A DNA stretch of 64,000 bases from Streptomyces sp. JB150 (GCF_011193355.1 NZ_CP049780.1:3671085-3735084); one strand, 5' to 3'. Shown: positions 1-8,592, numbered from the stretch's first letter. The notes: generated by a model not told the origin, from the sequence alone. Made by a program: numbers and translations.

Positions 1-369
1 CGCGCGAGCGACACCCACCGCCGGACGACGGGCACCACCACGGACGACCGACCATCGAACGACGACCGGCACCATCGCGAATGGCCCCGCCATCGAAGGA
101 CGACCGGCACCACCCCGGATGGCCCACCATCGGACGACGGCCGGCACCACCCAGGACGGCCCGCACCATCACAAGCGGCCCGCACCATCACAGACGGAAG
201 GCACCGTCGGAGACGGGACGCACCGCCGCGGTCGGTTCGGCGCCGTCGGCGAGACGGCCCGCGTCGTCGAAGGCGGCTGCGCACGCGCGCGCGTGCCGCG
301 CGACAGCGGCGCTCTTCCCCGCACGGCCGGCCGGAACGAGGTCCGGGGTGGAGTGAGGGGCGCGTCGCG
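1..369. repeat. Non-coding GC-rich stretch with degenerate direct repeats
   Basis: No convincing gene starts or ends here. The stretch from about 40 to 200 is built from degenerate copies of a unit around GGCCGGCACCACC / GGCCCGCACCATC. One 17-base unit, CGGCCCGCACCATCACA, occurs exactly twice at 157-173 and 176-192. The longer open frames crossing it have no ribosome binding site and arginine/proline-rich composition typical of shadow frames in high-GC DNA. Confidence 0.5.
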
Positions 370-1176
370 TCAGGCGGCGAGAAGGAACTCCTCGGCCGGC
401 GGGCCGCGCCGGATCACGGTGTGCTGGAGTACGAGCGTGCGCGGCTCGCGCACTTCCGGCCCCGCGGCGCACGGGACGCGCGGCCCGGCGTGCGGCGCGG
501 CCACGAGCCCGGCGCACAAGGCGCGCGCCAGCGCGAGCGCCCCGCGCAGGAAACCGGCGAGCGCCCCCTCGGCGACGGCCTCCGCCGACAGCCCGAGGAT
601 GCGCAGCAGCGCCAGATCCCCGCGCCGCAGCAGCCACCCCGCGGCGAGTCCCGCCAGCAGGTGGCCGAGCAGCATCGGCAGGGACGGCAGCAGCGAGGCC
701 CAGGACCCCGACGCGGTGGACAGGGCGTCCCCCGGCTGGTGCGCCAGGTGGGTGCCCGGGTCGATCCGGGCGTCCGCGAGGATGCGCCGGGCCTGGTCGG
801 GGCTGAGGGCCGCGGCGGTGGTGCCGCACACCAGCCGCGCGGCCTGCCGGACGAGCGAGGCGTCCGCCGCCGTCGAGGCGGTCGCGGCGCTCGCCGTGGT
901 GTGCTGCCCCAGCCCGAAGAGCATGTGCAGAACCGTTTGCCCGCCCGTCAGCAGGGCCGCGATCCCCGGCAGCGACCGCGCGCGTCCGGCGAGCGGCGCG
1001 ACGACGAGGGCCGCCCCGAGGAAGCCCACGCCCAGCGTCCACAGCGGCACCGCGGCGCAGGACGCCAGCGCGTGACCGGCCGCGGCCAGCACGACGCAGA
1101 CCGCGGCGAAGACCGCGGCCCGCAAGACCCGGAGATCTCCTCCGGAGCGCGCCGGGCGCTGATGGGGGGCAGACAT
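370..1176 (-). CDS. Hypothetical integral membrane protein
   Basis: The 268-residue product is mostly hydrophobic. It has a TM pair near the N-terminus (residues about 18-60, with VLAAAGHALASCAAV), a further hydrophobic stretch (PGIAALLTGGQTVLHMLFGLG) and another (LLPSLPMLLGHLLAGLAAGWLL), followed by two Ala/Leu-rich segments and a polar tail ending EEFLLAA. I chose the ATG at 1176 because GATGAGG lies just upstream; a longer frame to 1281 adds a Cys/Arg-rich segment unlikely to be translated. It is transcribed divergently from the GHKL ATPase gene. I do not recognise the family well enough to name a function; it resembles small actinobacterial multi-pass proteins found next to copper-handling genes, but that context is outside the window. 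Confidence 0.7.
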   Translation of the reverse strand: MSAPHQRPARSGGDLRVLRAAVFAAVCVVLAAAGHALASCAAVPLWTLGVGFLGAALVVAPLAGRARSLPGIAALLTGGQTVLHMLFGLGQHTTASAATASTAADASLVRQAARLVCGTTAAALSPDQARRILADARIDPGTHLAHQPGDALSTASGSWASLLPSLPMLLGHLLAGLAAGWLLRRGDLALLRILGLSAEAVAEGALAGFLRGALALARALCAGLVAAPHAGPRVPCAAGPEVREPRTLVLQHTVIRRGPPAEEFLLAA

Positions 1177-1395
1177 GGCGGCCTCATCATCCCACTGGCC
1201 CCAGGCCCGGCGTACGCCAGGTCCGCAAAATCGCCGACTGACGCATTCGGCCCCACATACACCGATTGGCGCCCCGGGCACATCCCCCGTATGGGCGGCA
1301 TCACGCTGACGGAGGGCTTACACGCGGGTGCGGGCGGTAATACGTAACGGTATGTCGAGCCGCCGCCACGCGTACGGCGCCCAGGAGGCTGGAGC

Positions 1396-1842
1396 ATGAG
1401 CATCTGGTGGTCACTGCATCTGCGGCGCGACGCCGCGAGCGTGCCGCTCGCCCGGCGTCTGCTGCTCGGCACGATGGAGACGGCGGGCGTCGACCCGGAG
1501 GTCTCCTACGACCTCTCCGTCGCCCTCACCGAGGCCTGTGCGAACGCCGTCGAGCACGGCGGCGGCCGTTCCTCCGGCGCGTTCCGCGTCACGGCCTACC
1601 TGGACGGCGAGAAGTGCCGGATCGAGGTGACCGACTCGGGTCCGGGCTTCGCGCGCGCCCCCTCCCGCACGGCCCGCGTCCCGGCCTCCGACGAGGCCGA
1701 GCACGGCCGCGGCCTGTGCCTCATCCGGGAGCTCGCGGACCACGTGCACTTCGCCAACCGGCCGGGCCGCGGCGGCGCGGTGGTCAGCTTCGACAAGATC
1801 CTCAAGTGGCGCGACAACGCACCGCTGATGACCGCGTCCTGA
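1396..1842 (+). CDS. GHKL-type ATP-binding protein, anti-sigma factor kinase-like
   Basis: The 148-residue protein is a stand-alone HATPase_c domain of the RsbW/SpoIIAB type. These bind ATP and act as anti-sigma factors or serine kinases on anti-sigma antagonists in partner-switching pathways. Visible motifs are an N-box (EACANAVEHG), a G1 box (VTDSGPGF) and a G2 box (EHGRGLCLI). A strong Shine-Dalgarno sequence (GGAGG) precedes the ATG. A SpoIIE-type phosphatase gene lies 1.7 kb away and a second ATPase of the same class at 8588-9139, so a partner-switching role is plausible. The partner sigma factor is not identifiable from the sequence. Confidence 0.88.
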   Translation: MSIWWSLHLRRDAASVPLARRLLLGTMETAGVDPEVSYDLSVALTEACANAVEHGGGRSSGAFRVTAYLDGEKCRIEVTDSGPGFARAPSRTARVPASDEAEHGRGLCLIRELADHVHFANRPGRGGAVVSFDKILKWRDNAPLMTAS

Positions 1843-1900
1843 CCCGCTCGAACGCACCCGGTCCACCCGATCCACCCGATCGCGCCCGCCGTACGACGAA

Positions 1901-1927
1901 GGCCGGGCACCCTCTTGGCACCCGGCC
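1901..1927. terminator. Stem-loop between convergent genes
   Basis: GGCCGGG (1901-1907) pairs with CCCGGCC (1921-1927) around a 13-base loop, between the 3' ends of the ATPase gene and the aminopeptidase P gene. There is no long T-tract, as is common in Streptomyces. Confidence 0.5.
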
Positions 1928-1942
1928 CTCCCCCGTCCGGCC

Positions 1943-3400
1943 TCAGCCCGTCAGCGAGGCCATCCACTCCTCGACCTCGTCGGACCGCCGCGGCAGCGCG
2001 GCGCTCAGGTTCCGGTTGCCGTCCTCGGTGACGAGGATGTCGTCCTCGATCCGCACCCCGATGCCCCGGTACTCCTCCGGCACGGTCAGGTCGTCGGCCT
2101 GGAAGTACAGGCCCGGCTCCACCGTCAGGCACATCCCCGGCTCCAGCGTGCCGTCGACGTACGTCTCGGTGCGCGCGGCGGCGCAGTCGTGGACGTCCAT
2201 GCCGAGCATGTGCCCGGTGCCGTGCAGCGTCCAGCGCCGCTGCAGCCCCAGCTCCAGCACCCGCTCGACCGGGCCCTCGACGAGCCCCCACTCGACCAGC
2301 TTCTCGGCCAGCACCCGCTGGGCGGCGTCGTGGAAGTCGCGGTACTTCGCGCCCGGCTTCACCGCCGCGATCCCGGCCTCCTGGGCCTCGTACACGGCGT
2401 CGTAGATCTTCTTCTGGATCTCCGTGAAGCGGCCGCTGACCGGCAGCGTGCGGGTGACGTCGGCGGTGTAGTACGTGTGGGTCTCCACGCCCGCGTCGAG
2501 CAGCAGCAGGTCACCGGCGCGCACGGGCCCGTCGTTGCGCACCCAGTGCAGCGTGCAGGCGTGCGGGCCGGCCGCGGCGATCGTGCCGTAACCGACGTCG
2601 TTGCCCTCCACGCGCGCGCGGAGGAAGAAGGTGCCCTCGATGTACCGCTCGGAGGTCGCCTGCGCCTTGTCGAGGACCTTCACCACGTCCTCGAAGCCGC
2701 GCACGGTCGAGTCGACCGCCTTCTGCAGCTCACCGATCTCGAAGTCGTCCTTGACCAGCCGCATCTCGGAGAGGAAGACCCGCAGCTCCTCGTCGCGCTC
2801 GGCGGTGACCTTGTCGGTCAGCGCGGCCTCGACGCCGGCGTCGTAGCCGCGCACGACGCGCACGGGGCCGGTGGCCTCGCGCAGCTTGCCGGTCAGCTCG
2901 CGCACGTCGGAGGCGGGGATGCCGTACAGCTTCTCGGCCTCGGTGAGGGAGTGGCGGCGGCCGACCCACAGCTCGCCCTGGCCGTCCAGCCAGAACTCGC
3001 CGTTCTCGCGGTCGGAGCGGGGCAGCAGGTAGATCGTGGCCTGGTGGCCGTCGGCGGTGGGCTCCAGGACCAGGACGCCGTCCTCGGTCTGGTTGCCGGT
3101 GAGGTAGGCGTACTCGACCGACGCGCGGAAGGGGTACTCCGTGTCGTTGGAGCGGGTCTTCAGGTTGCCCGCGGGGATCACCAGGCGCTCGCCGGGGAAG
3201 CGGGCGGACAGCGCGGCGCGGCGGGCGGCGGTGCGGCCGGCCTGGGGGATGGGCTCCAGGTCGCGCAGCTCGGTGTCGGCCCAGCCGGTCCTCATGTTCT
3301 CGGCCAGCTCGTCGGACACGCCCGGGTACAGTCCGTTCTTCCGCTGCTTGATCGGCTCTTCGGTCTCTTCCGGGGTCTCCGGGGTGAGCTCGTCCGCCAC
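1943..3400 (-). CDS. pepP: Xaa-Pro aminopeptidase (aminopeptidase P)
   Basis: This cytosolic metallopeptidase of family M24 removes N-terminal residues preceding proline. The 485-residue product has the aminopeptidase P N-terminal domain (about 50-200) followed by the pita-bread domain with the expected metal ligands: the Asp pair in LLLDAGVETHTYYTADVTRTLP, His in LHGTGHMLGMDVHD, Glu in LTVEPGLYF and Glu in GIGVRIEDDILVT. The start is decided by the Shine-Dalgarno sequence: AGGAGG directly abuts an ATG at 3406, leaving no spacing, whereas the in-frame GTG at 3400 is six bases downstream. Translation therefore probably begins VADELTPETP. The N-terminal 20 residues are Glu/Pro-rich. Confidence 0.93.
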   Translation of the reverse strand: MADELTPETPEETEEPIKQRKNGLYPGVSDELAENMRTGWADTELRDLEPIPQAGRTAARRAALSARFPGERLVIPAGNLKTRSNDTEYPFRASVEYAYLTGNQTEDGVLVLEPTADGHQATIYLLPRSDRENGEFWLDGQGELWVGRRHSLTEAEKLYGIPASDVRELTGKLREATGPVRVVRGYDAGVEAALTDKVTAERDEELRVFLSEMRLVKDDFEIGELQKAVDSTVRGFEDVVKVLDKAQATSERYIEGTFFLRARVEGNDVGYGTIAAAGPHACTLHWVRNDGPVRAGDLLLLDAGVETHTYYTADVTRTLPVSGRFTEIQKKIYDAVYEAQEAGIAAVKPGAKYRDFHDAAQRVLAEKLVEWGLVEGPVERVLELGLQRRWTLHGTGHMLGMDVHDCAAARTETYVDGTLEPGMCLTVEPGLYFQADDLTVPEEYRGIGVRIEDDILVTEDGNRNLSAALPRRSDEVEEWMASLTG

Positions 3401-3509
3401 GGTCATCCTCCTAGGTACGGCACTGGACCTCCCCCATCGTACGGTCGTACAGGAGGAGGCCCAGGGGCGAAGGAGCCGCTGCCGTCGTCCGCCGGCGCGC
3501 GGGCCGCGC

Positions 3510-5024
3510 TCACTCGAAGCGGGCCGCGAGCAGCACGACGTCCTCCTCGTGGTCGGCCCCGTCGAGCCCGTCCGGCAGCATCGCGCGCAGCACGTGATCG
3601 GCGATCGCCTCCGGGTCGCGCCGCTTCGCGCGGGGCAGGCCCGCGGCGGCCGCGTGCAGCCGGGCGAAGGCGCGGTCGACGGGGTCGCCGGTGCGGTGCA
3701 GCAGCCCGTCGGTGTACAGCAGAACCGTCTCTCCGGGTTCGGCGTACAGCTCCACGCTGGGCGCCTCCCAGCAGGCGAGCATCCCGAGCGGGGCGGAGAC
3801 GGAGGTCTCCACGAACTCGGTGCGCCGCTCGCCGATCACCAGCGGCGGCGTGTGCCCGGCCCCGGCCAGCGTGAGCTTGCGCAGCACGGGCTCGCAGAAG
3901 GCGAACAGCGCGGTCGCCGAGCGGGCCGGTTCGGTGAGCCGGAGCAGCAGTTCCAGATCGGACAGGACGGCGACCGGGTCCTCGCCCTCCATCACGGCGT
4001 ACGCCCGCAGCGACGCGCGCAGCCGGCCCATCGCGGCGACCGCGCTCGGCCCCGATCCGGTGACGGAGCCGACGGCGAGCCCGAGGGCGGCGTCCGGCAG
4101 CGGCAGCGCGTCGTACCAGTCGCCGCCCCCGCGCGGACCGCTGCGGTGGCGCGCGGCGAGCTGCACACCGGAGACCCGGGGCAGCCGGGAGGGCAGCAGC
4201 TCCTCGGCGATCGTCGTCATGCACGCGCGCGTGCGTTCGACCTCGAGCAGCCGGGCGAGGTGTTCGGCGGCGTAGCGGGCGTACAGACCGACGAGGTGGC
4301 GCCGCCGCTCCACCGGCTCGGCGGGCTCGTCGTACAGCCATACGGCGGCCCCGAGGCGGCCCGCGGTCTCGGTGGACAGGGGGACGGCGTAGCTCGCGGC
4401 GTAGCCGAGGCGGGCGGCCACCTCGCGGTGGCGGGGATCGAGCCCTTCCTCGGCGAACAGATCGGGGTGGACGCTCTCGGTGGCGCCGCCGGGCCGTCCG
4501 GCGGGCACCTCCAGCAGCTCGGCGTACGGCAGCGCGGTGCGCGGGACCGTCTCCAGGTGGCCGAGATCCGACGCGCCGAGGCCGAGGCCGACGGTGCTGG
4601 GGAGGTCCTGGCCGCCGGAGGGTTCCAGTGCGACGAGTCCGCGCCGGGCGCCCACGAGGGCGGCGCCCGCGCGCAGCAGCTCCTGCAGCGCGTCCGGCAG
4701 GGAGCCGGTGCGGGCCAGGCGTTCGGTGAGTTCGTGCAGGGTCGTGAGATCCGAGACCCAGCCGGCGAGCCGGTCCTGGAGGAGGGCTCCCGGTCCGGTG
4801 GTGGCGGCGGGGACGCCCGTGGCCAGTGACGCGGACGCGACAGTGTGTGCGGGGGCGGGGACCGTTGAATCGATTCCGGCCACTTTCGGAGGGTGCGGGG
4901 CGTTCATGGCGTCCGGCTTTCCGACCGGCGCGTATTGCTCAAAAGCATCGCAAACCCCCATGTCAATCTGCGCCGCTGGCAATGTCTCCACATGTACACG
5001 CAGTCGCGAGGAGATGTCCAGCAT
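3510..5024 (-). CDS. GAF domain and SpoIIE/PP2C-type serine phosphatase
   Basis: The product is about 504 residues. A central GAF-like sensor region (roughly 120-275, LTERLARTGSLPDALQELLR onward) is followed by a SpoIIE/RsbU phosphatase domain with ARHRSGPRGGGDWYDAL, GSVTGSGPSAVAAMGRLR, AGAGHTPPLV, LYTDGLLHR and a terminal EEDVVLLAARFE. The Asp residues in GGDWYD, LYTDG and EEDV are the usual metal ligands; the second motif reads GSVTGSG where GDVxGxG is usual, so the acidic residue there is replaced. Such enzymes dephosphorylate anti-sigma antagonists. The start is uncertain: ATG 5024 has CCAGGACA upstream; ATG 4961 and a downstream MNAPHPP start preceded by GGAAAG are alternatives. Confidence 0.85.
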   Translation of the reverse strand: MLDISSRLRVHVETLPAAQIDMGVCDAFEQYAPVGKPDAMNAPHPPKVAGIDSTVPAPAHTVASASLATGVPAATTGPGALLQDRLAGWVSDLTTLHELTERLARTGSLPDALQELLRAGAALVGARRGLVALEPSGGQDLPSTVGLGLGASDLGHLETVPRTALPYAELLEVPAGRPGGATESVHPDLFAEEGLDPRHREVAARLGYAASYAVPLSTETAGRLGAAVWLYDEPAEPVERRRHLVGLYARYAAEHLARLLEVERTRACMTTIAEELLPSRLPRVSGVQLAARHRSGPRGGGDWYDALPLPDAALGLAVGSVTGSGPSAVAAMGRLRASLRAYAVMEGEDPVAVLSDLELLLRLTEPARSATALFAFCEPVLRKLTLAGAGHTPPLVIGERRTEFVETSVSAPLGMLACWEAPSVELYAEPGETVLLYTDGLLHRTGDPVDRAFARLHAAAAGLPRAKRRDPEAIADHVLRAMLPDGLDGADHEEDVVLLAARFE

Positions 5025-5515
5025 TGTCCTGGTGGGATTCCTGGTGTCTGTGGGTTTTCCGGGATCTGGAGACAGATCCCTTGCAATAAGGCAAAGTTGG
5101 CTTGAAACTGCCCCGTGTAAGCGCATATTGCGGTCGACTGGGCTTGCTCGACGGAGCGTCACAGCGGTCGTGATGGGTACGTACTCGGGGAAGGCCAGGG
5201 GTGGTTGGGAACCACCCGGAACCTGGCGACGGACCCGGGCGTCCTATCCACCGACGACCGTGCCCCATCCTCCCGTGGCGGCGGCGGAGAGAAATACGCG
5301 AGACGGCGAAACGCCACACTTCGCCACCCCCCGCCACGCCCATGCTCGTGAAACACGCACGGGGCGGAGGCAGCCAACGCTCGGCCCCCAGGGGTCCCCC
5401 GCGCTTCGACGCAGGGGTGTGATGCGCCAGCAGGTACGCACAGTGAAGTGATCGACACATGATGTGATGTGGACCACGGTGTTGCCAGGCGTGCAACGGA
5501 AAGGAACGAGCGCTC
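5025..5515. other. Intergenic region between divergent genes
   Basis: About 490 bases separate the SpoIIE gene (minus) from the Prim-Pol-like gene (plus). The right half contains an AT-richer segment around 5440-5475 with overlapping TGATGTG words that is a reasonable place for the plus-strand promoter. I see no convincing operator, RNA gene or short coding sequence. Confidence 0.4.
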
Positions 5516-6181
5516 ATGCGCGAGATCCTCGGAAGGCGACGCAGGCTCCTGTCCAGGCGGAACGACGGGAGCCGTGAGGTGCTCGGCGCGGCCCTGACCT
5601 TCGCTTCTCAATGGCAGTGGCCCGTACTCCCGGGCGTGGCGTCCGACCCGCAGGGGCGCGACCGCTGCGGCTGCCCGGACTCGGAGTGCACGGTGCCCGG
5701 CGCCCACCCCTTCGACCCCGGCCTGCTCGCGGCCACCACCGACGCGCGCATGGTGCGCTGGTGGTGGACCAACCGGCCGACGGCACCGATCATCCTGGCC
5801 ACCGGCGGCAAGGCCCCGTGCGCGGTCAGCCTGCCGGCCCCCGCCGCCGCCCGCGCCCTGGCCACGCTCGACCGCGAGGGCATGCGCCTCGGCCCCGTCG
5901 TCGCCTCGCAGACTCGCTGGGCCGTGCTCGTCCGCCCGTACTCCATGGAGCAGCTGGGCGAACTGCTGTACGCCAAGGACTTCGTCCCCGGCTCGCTGCG
6001 CTTCCACGGCGAGGGCGGCTATCTCGCGCTGCCCCCCTCCGAGACCGGCCAGGGGCGCGTCCGCTGGGAACGCGCCCCGCTGCCCGGCTCGGCCGCCCCC
6101 TGGGTGCCGGACGTGGAGGCCGTCGTGGACGCCGTGGTCGACGCCCTCACTCGTACGGGTGTCAGCGCGCCCGAGTTCTAG
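5516..6181 (+). CDS. Primase-polymerase-like protein lacking visible catalytic residues
   Basis: The 221-residue product resembles the N-terminal domain of bifunctional DNA primase/polymerases: an opening helix (VLGAALTFASQWQWPVLPG), a Cys cluster (DRCGCPDSECTVPGAHP), an aromatic patch (VRWWWTNRPTAPIILATGG) and a C-terminal Val/Asp-rich helix. The DxD found in active Prim-Pol enzymes is replaced here (APCAVSLPAPAA), and the SGGxH motif is not visible. It is therefore more likely a non-catalytic paralogue or DNA-binding protein than a polymerase. Compare the protein at 15720-16586, which keeps both motifs. AAGGA lies 11-15 bases upstream of the ATG. Confidence 0.75.
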   Translation: MREILGRRRRLLSRRNDGSREVLGAALTFASQWQWPVLPGVASDPQGRDRCGCPDSECTVPGAHPFDPGLLAATTDARMVRWWWTNRPTAPIILATGGKAPCAVSLPAPAAARALATLDREGMRLGPVVASQTRWAVLVRPYSMEQLGELLYAKDFVPGSLRFHGEGGYLALPPSETGQGRVRWERAPLPGSAAPWVPDVEAVVDAVVDALTRTGVSAPEF

Positions 6182-6236
6182 GGTGTCGGGCGCGCGCGGG
6201 AACGGGCGCGCGGCTTGGCTCGTTATCGTCCCGTTC

Positions 6237-7133
6237 ATGCTGCGTCACTCTGGGGGCCACGGCTCCCGAACGCCCGGGCGGCACCCATTCCGCGAACCCG
6301 GGCGCCACGCATCCCGCGAACCCGGGCGCGGCAGGTCCCGTGCGCCACGCCGCGGCGGGCCACGAGTCCGCCGGATCCGCTGGCTCGCGCTGGCGGGTGC
6401 GGTGGTGTGCGCGCTGGGTCTGCCGCTGGCCGTCGCGGCCGCGGGGTCGGTGGGGTCGGCGGGTCCGGCGGGCCCGCGGGAAACCGGGCGCTCGGTGGGC
6501 GCGGCGGACTCGGTGGACTCGGTGGACTCGGTGGACTCGGTGGACGGGCGAGGCGCTCGGGCGGGTGCCGGCGGGTCCTCGGTGGCGGACGGGCGCGAGG
6601 GTGCCGGAGCGGGCGACTTCGCGGGCCGGGACGGCGACGGCGTACGGGACTCGACGGACCGGGAGGACGTACAAAGCCCCGCGGGCCGGCGGGACGGAGG
6701 CGCCACAGACGGCAAGGCGCCGGGGGTCCGGGGCGACACCGCGCACGACGGCCGGCGCTCCCCCCTCCCGCTCGGGCTCGGCCTGGCCACCGCCGCCCGC
6801 TGCGGTCCCGAGCTCACCGTGCCCGAGGGCATCGAGGCGCAGACCTGTGTGCTGACGCAGGGCGAGGAGACCTGGGCGCGCACCTACTACCGCAACGCCA
6901 CCGGTCACGCCCTGGACGCCGTACTGACCCTCATGGGCCCGGCCGGCCGGACCGTACAGATCCGCTGTGCGGTGGGTGCCGGGGACGAGCCGGCGAGCTG
7001 TGAGACGCCGCGCGAGGCCGGGCGGGGCGAGCCGGCGCGGTACGCGGCGGTCGCGGAGTTCGCGGAGCGGGGCGGCCCTGGGTTGCTGCTGCTGCGCGTC
7101 GGCAGCAACGCGGCGCCGGTCACCGGCAGTTGA
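6237..7133 (+). CDS. Hypothetical secreted or membrane-anchored protein
   Basis: The 298-residue product has an Arg-rich N-terminus, one hydrophobic segment (about 45-66, IRWLALAGAVVCALGLPLAVAAA), a long disordered Gly/Asp/Arg/Ser linker, and a C-terminal domain of about 110 residues with four Cys (AARCGPELTVPEG, AQTCVLTQGEETWARTYYRN, QIRCAV, ASCETP), consistent with two disulfides outside the cell. Within the linker a 9-base repeat gives four DSV units (6507-6542). I chose ATG 6237 because the frame upstream runs through the previous gene's 3' end. No function can be assigned. Confidence 0.65.
   Translation: MLRHSGGHGSRTPGRHPFREPGRHASREPGRGRSRAPRRGGPRVRRIRWLALAGAVVCALGLPLAVAAAGSVGSAGPAGPRETGRSVGAADSVDSVDSVDSVDGRGARAGAGGSSVADGREGAGAGDFAGRDGDGVRDSTDREDVQSPAGRRDGGATDGKAPGVRGDTAHDGRRSPLPLGLGLATAARCGPELTVPEGIEAQTCVLTQGEETWARTYYRNATGHALDAVLTLMGPAGRTVQIRCAVGAGDEPASCETPREAGRGEPARYAAVAEFAERGGPGLLLLRVGSNAAPVTGS
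6507..6542 (+). repeat. Four tandem 9-base units encoding Asp-Ser-Val
   Basis: GACTCGGTG occurs four times head to tail, in frame with the secreted protein gene, giving a DSVDSVDSVDSV tract. Such units change copy number by slippage and leave the frame intact. Confidence 0.85.
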
Positions 7134-7169
7134 CGCGTGGCGGCGCGCCGTACACGGCGTCGCGGACGA

Positions 7170-7330
7170 AAAGACCCGGTTGCTGGCGACGGGGGATGCA
7201 CCAGCAACCGGGCTACTCGAACGGTAACAAGAGATCGGCAGTTCGCAAATTCGATCTCGTGTTTCCCTCGGCTATTCGGACACCGACTCGCCTTGTTCCA
7301 ACGGGAGTTGTGACCGGAGTCACCGGTGGG
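7170..7330 (-). ncRNA. Candidate small RNA with strong 3' terminator
   Basis: This 160-base stretch is strikingly AT-rich for the window. On the minus strand it holds two hairpins: arms 7252-7263 and 7226-7237 (11 of 12 paired, 14-base loop), then a perfect 12-base stem CCCGGTTGCTGG / CCAGCAACCGGG (7201-7212 with 7175-7186) whose 14-base loop contains CCCCC, followed directly by TCTTTT. That is a textbook rho-independent terminator in the minus direction. The element follows a separate hairpin just after the DUF5926 gene, so it could be an independent sRNA or a 3'-UTR-derived RNA. A 36-codon frame beginning GTG ends just before the second stem, but its codons are unlike Streptomyces genes. 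Confidence 0.5.
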
Positions 7331-7345
7331 CGCGGGGCCGGGTCC

Positions 7346-7365
7346 GGCTGACCGACCGGTCAGCC
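7346..7365 (-). terminator. Stem-loop after DUF5926 gene
   Basis: GGCTGACC (7346-7353) and GGTCAGCC (7358-7365) form a perfect 8-base stem with a GACC loop, 24 bases beyond the stop codon of the DUF5926 gene. Confidence 0.6.
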
Positions 7366-7388
7366 CGGCCCGGTCCCCGCAGGCGGTG

Positions 7389-8354
7389 TCAGCTGAGCGT
7401 GACCTGCCGGTTGGTGAGTCCGCCGCGGGCGCGGCGCTCGTCGGCGGTCAGCGGTTCCTCGGTGGCCAGGGCCGCGGCCAGGCGCTCGGCGAACTCGGCC
7501 GCGGGCTTCTCGGTGTCCTCGGCGGAGACCCCGCTCGGCAGGTCCCAGACCGGGACGGTGAGCCCGTGAGCGCGGAAGGAACCCACCAGACGGGTGCCCT
7601 CGCCGAGGCTGGAGCGGCCCGCGGCGTGCAGCCGCGCGAGGGCGTCCAGAAGCCGCTCCTCCGGGTGCGGCATGACCCAGCGCAGGTGGTTCTTCTCCGG
7701 GGTCTCGCACCAGTAGGCGGCGTCGACGCCGGTCAGCTTCACCGTCGGGATGGCCGCGGCGTTGGCGCGCTCCAGGGAGGCGGTCACCTCCGGCGTGGCG
7801 TTCTGCGGGTCCGGGACCCAGAACTCGAAGCCGCTGTGCACCACCGGCTCGAAGGGGCCCTCCGGGTCGAGCAGGTCCTGCAGGCGCGGGCCGTCGGCCG
7901 GCGCGCGGCGGGCCTGGACGGGGGTGCCGGGCTTGGCCTGAAGCGCGCGCTGGAGGGTGTCGGCGAGGTCGCGGCTGAGGTCGCCGGACGCCGTGTCGTT
8001 CTGCAGGCCCAGCAGCACCGAGCCGTCCTCGCGGCGCAGCGCGGGCCAGGCCATGGGCAGGACCGTGGCCAGGGTGACCGACGGGACACCCTCCGGCAGG
8101 CCGCCCTTGAGGGTCAGCGGAGCGGTGGCGGCGGGCACCAGCTCGCGCAGGGCCACCCAGTCGCACTCACCGGGCAGTCCCTCGAACGGGCGGTGCACCA
8201 GCTCGGTCACGGCCTGGGCGGCGGCCCGGCCGTGGCACGCCTTGTAGCGCCGGCCGCTGCCGCAGGGGCAGGGCTCACGGGCGCCGACGACCGGGATCTC
8301 ACCGTCGGTGATCTGCGGCCGCTTGGCCTTCGTCTGGGGTCGCTTCTTGGCCAT
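7389..8354 (-). CDS. DUF5926 family protein with SEC-C zinc motif
   Basis: The 321-residue protein starts with a basic MAKKRPQTKAKRPQ segment followed by a SEC-C type zinc-binding motif (CPCGSGRRYKACHG, about residues 34-47), the motif also found at the SecA C-terminus. The rest matches the actinobacterial DUF5926 family, with long hydrophilic alpha/beta segments and no signal peptide or TM segment. Function is unknown; annotation as a SecA-like protein rests only on the zinc motif. GGGAG lies at a suitable distance upstream of the ATG. Confidence 0.85.
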   Translation of the reverse strand: MAKKRPQTKAKRPQITDGEIPVVGAREPCPCGSGRRYKACHGRAAAQAVTELVHRPFEGLPGECDWVALRELVPAATAPLTLKGGLPEGVPSVTLATVLPMAWPALRREDGSVLLGLQNDTASGDLSRDLADTLQRALQAKPGTPVQARRAPADGPRLQDLLDPEGPFEPVVHSGFEFWVPDPQNATPEVTASLERANAAAIPTVKLTGVDAAYWCETPEKNHLRWVMPHPEERLLDALARLHAAGRSSLGEGTRLVGSFRAHGLTVPVWDLPSGVSAEDTEKPAAEFAERLAAALATEEPLTADERRARGGLTNRQVTLS

Positions 8355-8462
8355 GGTGGGTGTCTCCCGGTGACGGCTCGTCTCGTCGTACGGCGGGAGC
8401 CTAGCCGTTCGCGTCGTGGCCGACGGGACCCTGTGGACAAGTGGGTCCGGCCGGACGCACCG

Positions 8463-8592
8463 ATCAGCCGGTCGGCGGGTCGGCCGGTCGACCGGTCAGC
8501 GGGCCGGCCGGTCAGCCCGTCGGCCGGTCAACCGGTCCGCCGGTCAGCCGACCGTGCCGACGGTCGGTCGGCCCGCCGGTCCGCCGGTCAGT
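8463..8592. repeat. Degenerate CCGGTCAGCCGGTC repeat array
   Basis: The intergenic space 3' of the second GHKL ATPase gene consists of about ten imperfect copies of a 12-16 base GC-rich unit based on GGTCAGCCGGTCGGCC. The units are self-complementary, so the array can fold into many alternative hairpins. It runs into the last bases of the ATPase gene. Confidence 0.65.

Noticed and set aside
2189..3874. Plus-strand frame of 561 codons antisense to pepP
   Set aside because: The opposite strand has complete aminopeptidase P motifs; this frame is Gly/Val/Leu-rich noise.
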